A DNA stretch of 6,658 nt. It comes from JBLNBU01 sp050260215. Lineage in GTDB: Bacteria; Pseudomonadota; Alphaproteobacteria; Rhodospirillales; Magnetospirillaceae. The notes under the pieces are model-generated. The model was not told the origin of the DNA, made no database searches, and saw nothing but the letters and a program-made list of their open reading frames with translations. How positions within the stretch are numbered: the first letter of the stretch is position 1; each line of letters begins with the position of its first letter. Where the stretch lies: the NCBI GenBank assembly GCA_050260215.1, contig JBLNBU010000110.1:1-6658 (forward strand). The letters run 5' to 3'. Below are positions 1 to 6,658 of this stretch, piece by piece. The position numbers and the translations under genes are program-made.

Positions 1-864
1 CTGGGCTTCTTCGACACCGCCATGTCGTTCGCCGCCAACGAGCGCCTGACGCTGGAGCGCTCGATCCGCGAGGCGCTGGGGGCGGGCCAGTTCGAGCTGT
101 TCTTCCAGCCCCAGGTGCGGCTGTCCGACTACGCCCTGGTCGGCGCCGAGGCGCTGATCCGCTGGCGCCATCCCGAGCTGGGCATCATCGCACCCGACAA
201 GTTCATCCCCGTGGCCGAGGACACCGGCCTGATCGTGCCCATGGGCCAGTGGGTGCTGCGCGATGCCTGCCGCCAGCTGCGCGAATGGGGCGAGCGCGGC
301 ATCACCGGCGTGCGCCTGGGCGTCAACATCTCGGGCCGCCAGTTCCGCGAGCCGGACCTGGCCGACACCGTGGCCGGCGCCATTGCCGAGGCCGGTGTCG
401 ACCCGGCCTTGCTGGATCTGGAGCTGACGGAAAGCATGCTGATGGCCGACGGCGAAGGCACGCTGAAGCTGCTGCGCGAGCTGGCCGGCCTTGGGGTGTC
501 CTTGTCCATCGACGACTTCGGCACCGGCTATTCGTCGCTGGCGTACCTCAAGCGCTTCCCGGTCAACACGGTCAAGATCGACCGCGCCTTCGTGCGCGAC
601 CTCGACCACGACGAGGACGGCCGGGTCATCGCCAACGCCATCGTGTCGCTGGCCCATTCGCTGTCCTTGCGCACCATCGCCGAGGGCGTCGAGACCGAAA
701 CCCAGGCGACCTTGCTCGCTCGCCTGGGCTGCGACGAGATCCAGGGCTACCTGATCGGCCGGCCGCTGCCGGCCACCGACTTCCTGGCCTTCACCGCCAA
801 CTATCATACGCCGGCCAAGGCGAACCGGCCCGCCCGCAAGGCGGCGAACGACAAGGGGAAATGA
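1..864 (+). CDS. EAL-domain cyclic-di-GMP phosphodiesterase, C-terminal part (5' end outside window)
   Basis: The reading frame is open from base 1 (LGFFDTAMSFAANERL), so the ATG at 22 is probably internal. The segment before the EAL domain looks like the linker that normally follows a GGDEF domain, so the full protein is probably a GGDEF-EAL or PAS-GGDEF-EAL sensor; this is inference because the N-terminus is missing. EAL domains hydrolyse c-di-GMP to pGpG using two metal ions. Counting from the ATG at 22, the catalytic set looks complete: EALIRW at 43-48, NISGRQF near 103-109, the LELTES glutamate, DDFGTG at 164-169 (loop 6), K185 in VKIDR, E221 in AEGVET, and Q241 in QGYLIG. The usual family ending 'QGYLFSKP' is QGYLIGRPLP here. 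The C-terminal tail (about 30 residues, rich in K/R/A) is low in complexity. The stop at 862-864 touches the next gene, so the two are surely co-transcribed. An active phosphodiesterase is likely from the motifs; the sensed signal cannot be told. Confidence 0.93.
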   Translation: MGFFDTAMSFAANERLTLERSIREALGAGQFELFFQPQVRLSDYALVGAEALIRWRHPELGIIAPDKFIPVAEDTGLIVPMGQWVLRDACRQLREWGERGITGVRLGVNISGRQFREPDLADTVAGAIAEAGVDPALLDLELTESMLMADGEGTLKLLRELAGLGVSLSIDDFGTGYSSLAYLKRFPVNTVKIDRAFVRDLDHDEDGRVIANAIVSLAHSLSLRTIAEGVETETQATLLARLGCDEIQGYLIGRPLPATDFLAFTANYHTPAKANRPARKAANDKGK

Positions 865-866
865 CC

Positions 867-1235
867 ATGACGGGGACGATCGTCATCGTCGAGGACAATG
901 CCATGAACATGAAGCTGCTGGAGCAGGCGCTGACCATCGCCGGCTACCAGACGGTGAAGTCGGCGGATGGCGAGAACCTGGTGCAGATGACCGCCGAGGC
1001 GGCGGCCAACGTCATCCTCATGGACATCCAGCTGCCCAAGATGTCGGGCGTCGACCTGCTGAAACAGCTGCGCGGCGACGAGCGCACCGCCAAGGTCCCG
1101 GTGCTGGCGGTGACCGCCTTCGCCGACCCCGACTCGGTGTCCGGCTTCCTGCGCGAAGGCTTCGACCAGGTCATCACCAAGCCCATCTCGATCCGCAAGC
1201 TGCTCGACGAGGTGGCCCGCTACTGCGCCGAGTAG
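867..1235 (+). CDS. single-domain response regulator, DivK-like (CheY-type receiver)
   Basis: A 122-residue protein made of one receiver domain with no output domain. The acidic pair E9-D10 lies in IVIVEDN, the phosphoacceptor is D53 in ILMDIQLPKMSG, the switch threonine is T83 in AVTAFA, and the conserved lysine is K105 in ITKPIS. The pattern VEDNxMNMKL...ILMDIQLP...VTAFA...KPIS matches Caulobacter DivK closely, including D53 numbering, so it probably passes phosphoryl groups or binds histidine kinases in a cell-cycle or polarity relay; orthology is inferred. Start choice: ATG at 861 overlaps the upstream stop as ATGA, but the AAGGGG at 853-858 would then be only 2 nt away. ATG at 867 leaves 8 nt and begins MTGTIVIVEDN, close to the DivK N-terminus, so I prefer it. 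Either start implies translational coupling to the EAL gene. In Caulobacter divK is paired with pleD (a diguanylate cyclase); here the partner is an EAL protein. Confidence 0.9.
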   Translation: MTGTIVIVEDNAMNMKLLEQALTIAGYQTVKSADGENLVQMTAEAAANVILMDIQLPKMSGVDLLKQLRGDERTAKVPVLAVTAFADPDSVSGFLREGFDQVITKPISIRKLLDEVARYCAE

Positions 1236-1240
1236 TTCCC

Positions 1241-1327
1241 CCGTCACCCCCGCGCAGGCGGGGGTCCGGGGTGTGCGTCGCCGCCCTTGCCGCGACTCGC
1301 GGATGCCCGCCTTCGCGGGCATGACGG
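1241..1327. repeat. bipartite hairpin intergenic repeat element, copy 1
   Basis: Two 28-bp arms, 1241-1268 and 1300-1327, are inverted copies of each other with 23 of 28 positions matching. Each arm is also a hairpin on its own: ACCCCCGC/GCGGGGGT (1246-1253 with 1258-1265, loop GCAG) and ATGCCCGC/GCGGGCAT (1303-1310 with 1315-1322, loop CTTC), both perfect 8-bp stems. The ends read CGTCACCCCCG and CATGACG. Elements of this look (GTCA-CCCCGC-GGGG-...-TGAC) are common between genes in alphaproteobacteria and have no coding content. Sitting 5 bp after the response regulator stop, it may also act as a transcript end or 3' stabiliser. No T-run follows directly; the nearest T5 is at 1344-1348. Confidence 0.8.
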
Positions 1328-1350
1328 ACAGTCGGACGGCCCGTTTTTCC

Positions 1351-1378
1351 TTGCCCCCACCCTCGCCGCCGTTATACT
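1351..1378 (+). promoter_or_regulatory. probable sigma70-type promoter for the kinase-typA operon
   Basis: TTGCCC at 1351-1356 (4 of 6 to TTGACA) and TATACT at 1373-1378 (5 of 6 to TATAAT) are separated by 16 bp. This AT-containing -10 stands out in a very GC-rich stretch. Transcription would start near 1385, giving a leader of about 70 nt before the ATG at 1455. The hexamers are visible; promoter activity is inferred. Confidence 0.55.
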
Positions 1379-1390
1379 GCGCCGCCTAGA

Positions 1391-1432
1391 GCGCCCGGCG
1401 GACCAGCGGTCCGGCCGGCGCGCGTCGTTTTT
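1391..1432 (+). promoter_or_regulatory. leader stem-loop followed by T5 (possible attenuator or mRNA-stabilising hairpin)
   Basis: GCGC-CCGG-CGGACC (1391-1404) pairs with GGTCCG-g-CCGG-c-GCGC (1408-1423) around a 3-nt AGC loop. This gives 14 G/C-rich pairs with two single-base bulges (1414, 1419). A run of five T's lies at 1428-1432, 4 nt beyond the stem. It sits between the proposed promoter and the kinase start codon. It could be an imperfect intrinsic terminator in the leader, or a 5' hairpin that protects the mRNA. I see no known riboswitch fold or leader peptide. Confidence 0.45.
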
Positions 1433-1454
1433 CACGGTCGCGAAAGGCATTCCC

Positions 1455-2459
1455 ATGGCGGATACCCGCTACCACGTCGCCGGCATCGGCAACGCGATCG
1501 TCGACGTGCTGGTGCATGCCGACGATGCCCTGCTGGGCGCGCTGGACCTGACCAAGGGGGTCATGACCCTGATCGGCGCCGACCAGGCCGACGCGATCTA
1601 CGACCGCCTGCCGCCGGGCGTCGAGTGCTCGGGCGGCTCGGCCGCCAACACCATGGTCGGCATCGCCTCGCTGGGCAGCCGCGCGGCCTATGTGGGCAAG
1701 GTCCGGGACGACCAGCTGGGCCAGGTGTTCCGCCACGACATCACCCATGCCGGGGTCGACTTCCCGACCTGCGCCGCCGCCGACGGCCCGGCCACCGCGC
1801 GCTGCTTCGTGCTGGTCACCCCCGACGCGCAGCGCACCATGGCGACCTATCTGGGCGCCTGCATCGAGCTGTCGCCCGCCGACGTCGACGAGGCGGTGAT
1901 CGCCTCGTCCGCCATCACCTATCTGGAAGGCTACCTGTACGACCCGCCGCTGGCCAAGCGCGCCTTCCTGGCCGCCGCCGACGCCGCCCACAAGGCCGGC
2001 CGCCTGGTCGCCCTGTCGCTGTCCGACCCGTTCTGCGTGGACCGCCACCGCGACGCCTTCCTGGCCCTGGTCGCCGACCACGTCGACATCCTGTTCGCCA
2101 ACGAAGCCGAGCTGTGCTCGCTCTACCGCACCGAGTCCATCGACGACGCGCTGCGCGGCGTGCGCGGCCATTGCGGCGTGGCGGCCATCACCCGCGGGGC
2201 CAAGGGCTCGGTGGTGGTGACCGACGACGACGTGCACGTGGTCGGCTGCGACGCCGTCGCCCAGGTGGTCGACACCACCGGAGCCGGCGACCTTTATGCC
2301 GCCGGCTTCCTGCACGGCCTGGCCCAGGGCCGCGACCTGGCCGGTTGTGCCGTGCTGGGCGGCATCGCCGCCGGCGAGATCATCAGCCATTTCGGCGCCC
2401 GTCCCGAGTTGGACCTGGCCGAACTGGTGCGCGCCAAGCTGGGCGCTCCCATCCTCTGA
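1455..2459 (+). CDS. PfkB-family carbohydrate/nucleoside kinase (adenosine kinase type)
   Basis: A 334-residue soluble kinase of the ribokinase/PfkB fold. These enzymes transfer the gamma-phosphate of ATP to a hydroxymethyl group of a sugar or nucleoside; relatives in alphaproteobacteria are usually annotated as adenosine kinase (adenosine to AMP, purine salvage). Visible marks: the N-terminal strand YHVAGIGNAIVDVLV, the GGSAAN motif at 60-65 with MVGIASLG after it (PfkB signature 1 region, sugar contact), and DTTGAGD at 273-279 followed by LYAAGFLHGL (signature 2; D279 is the expected catalytic base, GAG the anion hole). Start: ATG 1455 has GAAAGG at 1442-1447 with 7 nt spacing and fits the family's N-terminus. 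An upstream in-frame ATG at 1287 would read through the hairpin repeat and is rejected. typA follows after 23 bp with no terminator between, so one transcript is likely. Family is certain; the substrate (adenosine versus another nucleoside or sugar) is not proven by sequence. Confidence 0.92.
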   Translation: MADTRYHVAGIGNAIVDVLVHADDALLGALDLTKGVMTLIGADQADAIYDRLPPGVECSGGSAANTMVGIASLGSRAAYVGKVRDDQLGQVFRHDITHAGVDFPTCAAADGPATARCFVLVTPDAQRTMATYLGACIELSPADVDEAVIASSAITYLEGYLYDPPLAKRAFLAAADAAHKAGRLVALSLSDPFCVDRHRDAFLALVADHVDILFANEAELCSLYRTESIDDALRGVRGHCGVAAITRGAKGSVVVTDDDVHVVGCDAVAQVVDTTGAGDLYAAGFLHGLAQGRDLAGCAVLGGIAAGEIISHFGARPELDLAELVRAKLGAPIL

Positions 2460-2482
2460 AGTTTGAAAGTCCGAGTACCCCC

Positions 2483-4306
<1,824 letters not shown>

Positions 4307-4318
4307 GACCGAGGTTGT

Positions 4319-4396
4319 CGTCACCCCCGGGCGTGACCCGGGGGCGACGGTGCTTTCCTTCCGTTCGTCATGCGCGGGTCAAGCCCGGCCATGACG
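4319..4396. repeat. paired hairpin element between convergent genes, copy 2; probable two-way terminator
   Basis: Hairpin 1: CGTCACCCCCGGG (4319-4331) pairs with CCCGGGGGCGACG (4337-4349), 12 of 13 positions, loop CGTGA. Hairpin 2: CGTCATGCGCGGG (4366-4378) pairs with CCCGGCCATGACG (4384-4396), 11 of 13 positions, loop TCAAG. The first begins 12 bp after the typA stop; the second begins 15 bp beyond the rlmI stop on the other strand. Neither hairpin has a clean T-run, so Rho-independent termination is possible but not textbook. The outer ends (CGTCACCCCCG and CATGACG) are the same as those of the element at 1241-1327, which suggests the same dispersed repeat family. Confidence 0.75.
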
Positions 4397-4411
4397 ATTT
4401 GGAAAAAGCCC

Positions 4412-5617
4412 CTAGTCCAGCTGCAGCATCAGTCCCTTGAGATAGGCGCTTTCCGGCAGCCACGGGTGGACCGGGTGGTCGGGGGCGGCCCCGGCGCTGT
4501 TCAGGATGCGGCCCGAGCGGCCGGCCAGGTGGATGCCGTGGGCGATTTCCTCGGCGAACTGCGCGGCCGGCATGTGGTGCGAGCACGACGCGCAGAACAG
4601 GAAGCCGCCCGCTTCGACCAGGGGGGCTGCCAGCCGGGCCATCTTGCGATAGCCCTTGGCGCCGCTGGCCAGGTCCTTCTTCGACTTGACGAAGGCCGGC
4701 GGGTCGCACACCACCACCCCGAACCGTTCGCCCGCCGCGTCCAGCCGGGCCAGCTCGGCGAAGGCCTCGGCGCGGACCGTGCGCACCGCCACCCCGTTGA
4801 GTGCCGCCGAGCGTTCGGCCAGCGCCAGCGAGGACTCGGAGCGGTCGACCGCCGTCACCTCGGTGGCACCGGCAACTGCCGCCTGCACGGCGAAGCCGCC
4901 GGCATAGGTATAGACGTCGAGCACGCGGCGGCCGCGCGCCAGCCTGGCCACGAAGGCCCGGTTGTCGCGCTGGTCGTAGAACCAGCCGGTCTTCTGCCCC
5001 TCGGCCAGGTCGGCCAGGAAGCGGACGCCGTTTTCGACCAGCTCGACGGGGCCCGCGGGTTCGCCCTTCAGCACCCGATGCTCGGGCTCCAGGCCCTCCA
5101 GGCGGCGGACGGGGCTGTCGTTCTTCAACACCACCGTGGCCGGGGCCAGCACCCGGTCGAAGGCCTCCAGCAGGTCCGGGATCAGGCGCTGCATGCCGGC
5201 GCTGTTGGTCTGCACCGCCAGCGTATCGCCATAGCGGTCGACCACCAGGCCGGGCAGGCGGTCGGCCTCGGAATGGACCAGGCGGTAGAAGGGCCGGTCG
5301 TAGAGGGCCTGGCGCAAGGCCAGGGCCGCACCCAGCCGCTCGGCCAGGAAGGCGGCGTCGACGGTGCGCCCGGCGTCGCGGTCCAGCAGGCGGACGGCGA
5401 TCAGCGAATGGGGATTGAAGGTGGCCACGCCCAGGCGCTCGTCGCCGGCGTCCACCAGGGTGACCAGGCTGCCCGGCGGCAGGGCCTTGGCCTCGGGCGT
5501 CATGGCGATCTCGTTGGAGAACGCCCAGGGATGTCCGGCGCGGAAGCGGCGGGTGCGCCCCTTCTCGAAGCGGATGAGGGGACGGGCGGCGGGGCTGTCG
5601 GCGGCGATGTCGGTCAT
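4412..5617 (-). CDS. rlmI: class I rRNA methyltransferase, RlmI family (23S rRNA m5C methyltransferase)
   Basis: A 401-residue SAM-dependent methyltransferase; E. coli RlmI (396 aa) makes m5C at position 1962 of 23S rRNA. Domains: an N-terminal PUA-like RNA-binding region (about 14-90, with FEKGRTRRFRAGHPWAFSNEI), a central EEHEE-type region (about 95-195), and a Rossmann methyltransferase (about 200-401). Motifs: GWFYDQRDNR at 211-220, SAM motif I VLDVYTYAGGFAV at 232-244, the acidic VDRS at 257-260, motif IV CDPPAF at 304-309, motif VI with the catalytic-type cysteine C345 in ASCSHHM, and DHPV at 380-383 near the C-terminus, as in E. coli. Start: the frame extends upstream to 5680, but the ATG at 5617 (MTDIAADSP) gives the family length. 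The longer version would translate the tandem repeat, and no good ribosome site is seen for it; an AGGTAGAG lies about 12 nt upstream of the chosen ATG, which is weak. The gene is alone, convergent to typA and divergent from ccoN. The exact target base is inferred from family. Confidence 0.92.
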   Translation of the reverse strand: MTDIAADSPAARPLIRFEKGRTRRFRAGHPWAFSNEIAMTPEAKALPPGSLVTLVDAGDERLGVATFNPHSLIAVRLLDRDAGRTVDAAFLAERLGAALALRQALYDRPFYRLVHSEADRLPGLVVDRYGDTLAVQTNSAGMQRLIPDLLEAFDRVLAPATVVLKNDSPVRRLEGLEPEHRVLKGEPAGPVELVENGVRFLADLAEGQKTGWFYDQRDNRAFVARLARGRRVLDVYTYAGGFAVQAAVAGATEVTAVDRSESSLALAERSAALNGVAVRTVRAEAFAELARLDAAGERFGVVVCDPPAFVKSKKDLASGAKGYRKMARLAAPLVEAGGFLFCASCSHHMPAAQFAEEIAHGIHLAGRSGRILNSAGAAPDHPVHPWLPESAYLKGLMLQLD

Positions 5618-5652
5618 GGTCGGGCACTCTACCTGTGGGCGGGGCCTTTCGT

Positions 5653-5704
5653 CCATTGTGCGGCGCAACGCCCGCACCAACCGCCTATTGTGCGGCGCAA
5701 TGCC
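5653..5704. repeat. tandem 20-bp direct repeat with internal palindrome, possible operator pair
   Basis: Copies at 5653-5672 and 5685-5704 match at 18 of 20 bases and share the 14-mer ATTGTGCGGCGCAA (5655-5668 and 5687-5700). They are offset by 32 bp, about three helical turns, so they face the same side of the DNA. Each contains an imperfect dyad of the form TTG-n-GC-n-GC-n-CAA. They lie 36-87 bp upstream of the rlmI start and 27-78 bp upstream of the FNR box of ccoN. This arrangement is typical of paired repressor or activator sites, but I do not recognise the regulator. Confidence 0.6.
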
Positions 5705-5730
5705 GCAGAATGGCTGAAATTTGAGGCATT

Positions 5731-5744
5731 TTGATATGGATCAA
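5731..5744 (+). promoter_or_regulatory. FNR/FixK/Anr binding site upstream of ccoN
   Basis: TTGAT-ATGG-ATCAA is a perfect match to the TTGAT-N4-ATCAA consensus for the Fnr/FixK/Anr/Crp family of low-oxygen activators, which is established as the control of ccoNOQP operons. Its centre (5737.5) is 41.5 bp before the start site predicted from the -10-like hexamer at 5767-5772, the class II activator position. It is 151 bp upstream of the ccoN ATG. Confidence 0.88.
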
Positions 5745-5766
5745 TGGCTGGCCCACCTTCGATCGG

Positions 5767-5772
5767 CATAGT
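5767..5772 (+). promoter_or_regulatory. -10-like hexamer of the ccoN promoter
   Basis: CATAGT (4 of 6 to TATAAT) lies 22 bp beyond the FNR box, with a purine near 5779 suitable as transcription start. There is no separate -35 hexamer, as expected when the activator overlaps that region. The mRNA leader would be about 117 nt (5779-5895). I see no convincing gene or riboswitch in that leader. Confidence 0.5.
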
Positions 5773-5884
5773 GCCGGAACTTGGAGCAGAGAACCCGCCC
5801 GGCCGACCCACGGCAACGGGGGATAAGCTTTGCCGCGGGCCAATGGACGGGCGCTTCAAGCAAAGACCCTTTTCCGGTCGAAAC

Positions 5885-5889
5885 AGGAG
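5885..5889 (+). promoter_or_regulatory. strong ribosome binding site of ccoN
   Basis: AGGAG lies 6 nt before the ATG at 5896. It is the best Shine-Dalgarno in the window and fixes the ccoN start. Confidence 0.85.
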
Positions 5890-5895
5890 TTCGGC

Positions 5896-6658
5896 ATGAC
5901 CACCAACACCGAAGCCACGCCCTATTGCGAAGACGTGGTGAAGAAGTTCGTCCTTGCGGCGATTTTCTGGGGCGTCGTGGGCTTCCTCGTCGGCGATCTG
6001 ATCGCCTGGCAGCTGGCCTTCCCCGCTCTGAACCTGGACCTTGAGTGGACCACTTTCGGGCGTCTGCGCCCGGTCCACACCTCTGCCGTCATCTTCGCCT
6101 TCGGCGGCAACGTGCTGTTCGCGACCTCGCTGTACGTCGTGCAGCGCACCGGCCGCGCCACCATGTTCGGCGGTGCCGGACTCGGCAACTTCATCTTCTT
6201 TAACTTCCAGCTGTTCATCGTCGCCGCGGCGCTGTCCTACGTCCTGGGCTTCTCCCAGGGCCAGGAATACGCCGAGCCGGAGTGGTGGCTGGACCTGTGG
6301 CTCACCGTCATCTGGGTGGCCTACCTGATCGCCTTCGCCGGCACGATCATGAAGCGCAAGGAACCCCACATCTACGTGGCCAACTGGTTCTTCTTCGCCA
6401 TGATCCTGACCATCGCCATGCTGCATCTGGGCAACAACATCGCGGTTCCGGCCGCCCTGTTCGGCGGCAGCTGGATGAAGTCGTACAACATCTTCGGCGG
6501 CGTGCAGAACGCCATGACCCAGTGGTGGTACGGCCACAACGCGGTGGGCTTCTTCCTGACCGCCGGCTTCCTCGGCATCATGTACTACTTCGTGCCGAAG
6601 CGGGCCGAGCGTCCGGTCTATTCGTACCGTCTGTCGATCGTGCACTTCTGGGCGCTGA
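5896..6658 (+). CDS. ccoN: cbb3-type cytochrome c oxidase subunit I, CcoN (N-terminal 254 residues; 3' end outside window)
   Basis: CcoN is the catalytic membrane subunit of the high-affinity cbb3 oxidase, which reduces O2 to water with electrons from c-type cytochromes and pumps protons under microaerobic conditions. The frame is open to the window edge; the final TGA-like triplet is out of frame (last full codon CTG 6655-6657, then one extra A). Membrane segments at about 17-43, 60-83, 97-119, 132-152, 160-184 and 210-234, with the next one starting at 248. Ligands visible: H61 in RPVHTSAVIFAFGGN (low-spin heme b) and H214 in WWYGHNAVGFF (CuB ligand, equivalent to H207 of Pseudomonas stutzeri). 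The cross-linked Tyr, the His-His pair and the heme b3 ligand would lie just past the edge. The start ATG has AGGAG 6 nt upstream. ccoO, ccoQ and ccoP are expected next. Control by an FNR-type activator is indicated by the box at 5731-5744. Confidence 0.96.
   Translation, partial: MTTNTEATPYCEDVVKKFVLAAIFWGVVGFLVGDLIAWQLAFPALNLDLEWTTFGRLRPVHTSAVIFAFGGNVLFATSLYVVQRTGRATMFGGAGLGNFIFFNFQLFIVAAALSYVLGFSQGQEYAEPEWWLDLWLTVIWVAYLIAFAGTIMKRKEPHIYVANWFFFAMILTIAMLHLGNNIAVPAALFGGSWMKSYNIFGGVQNAMTQWWYGHNAVGFFLTAGFLGIMYYFVPKRAERPVYSYRLSIVHFWAL

Noticed and set aside
249..866. Upstream extension of the response regulator frame back to 249
   Set aside because: This part overlaps the EAL domain in another frame and is Arg/Gly/Pro-rich noise. 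The receiver domain starts properly at 861/867.
1305..1348. Classical intrinsic terminator for the response regulator (hairpin plus T5 at 1344-1348)
   Set aside because: The T-run is 21 nt beyond the perfect stem, too far for a standard intrinsic terminator. The stem is kept as part of the repeat element.
1287..1454. Longer N-terminus for the kinase starting at 1287
   Set aside because: It would translate the hairpin repeat, the promoter and the leader stem-loop. The PfkB fold begins at the ATG at 1455, with a ribosome site.
5653..5704. Short CRISPR array
   Set aside because: There are only two copies with a 12-bp gap between them and an internal dyad. Spacer length and cas genes are missing, and an operator-like pair fits better.
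4370..5734. Plus-strand open frame of 454 codons opposite rlmI
   Set aside because: It is an antisense shadow of the methyltransferase: repetitive G/Q/A/V composition, no ribosome site, and it would run through the hairpin element and the tandem repeat.
6650..6658. TGA at the very end as the ccoN stop codon
   Set aside because: It is out of frame: the ccoN frame reads GCG-CTG and then a single A. At 254 residues the protein would also lack most of its metal ligands.

Overview
The window comes from a GC-rich (roughly two-thirds G+C) bacterial chromosome. The genes present and the style of the intergenic repeats point to an alphaproteobacterium, most likely a Rhodospirillales member of the Magnetospirillum/Phaeospirillum type. 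The evidence is a DivK-like receiver, a cbb3 oxidase gene behind a perfect FNR/FixK box, and dispersed 'GTCA...TGAC' hairpin repeats. The genus is inferred from gene content only.

Layout. (1) Positions 1-1235 hold the 3' part of a cyclic-di-GMP signalling protein with an intact EAL phosphodiesterase domain, followed almost without gap by a single-domain response regulator resembling DivK. (2) Positions 1236-1454 hold an ~85-bp bipartite hairpin repeat, a readable sigma70-type promoter, and a GC-rich leader stem-loop followed by T5. (3) Positions 1455-4306 hold a PfkB/adenosine-kinase-type sugar or nucleoside kinase and, 23 bp later, typA/bipA, a ribosome-associated translational GTPase. These two are probably one transcript. 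(4) Positions 4307-4411 are a convergent gap with two strong hairpins, a second element that shares its end sequences with the first repeat. (5) Positions 4412-5617 (minus strand) encode an RlmI-family 23S rRNA m5C methyltransferase. (6) Positions 5618-5895 are a divergent regulatory region with a tandem palindrome-bearing 20-bp repeat, then a perfect TTGAT-N4-ATCAA box, a -10-like hexamer at class II spacing, and a strong ribosome binding site. (7) From 5896 to the right edge runs the start of ccoN, the catalytic subunit of cbb3-type cytochrome c oxidase, cut off by the window end.

How the genes work together. The first pair is a signalling unit (c-di-GMP hydrolysis plus phosphorelay receiver). 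The middle block is housekeeping: nucleoside/sugar phosphorylation, ribosome function and rRNA modification. The right edge starts the microaerobic respiration operon, with oxygen control visible in the DNA. I see no phage, transposase, CRISPR array, RNA gene or clearly new multi-gene system. The most interesting signals are non-coding: the paired hairpin elements, the tandem operator-like repeat between rlmI and ccoN, and the possible attenuator ahead of the kinase.
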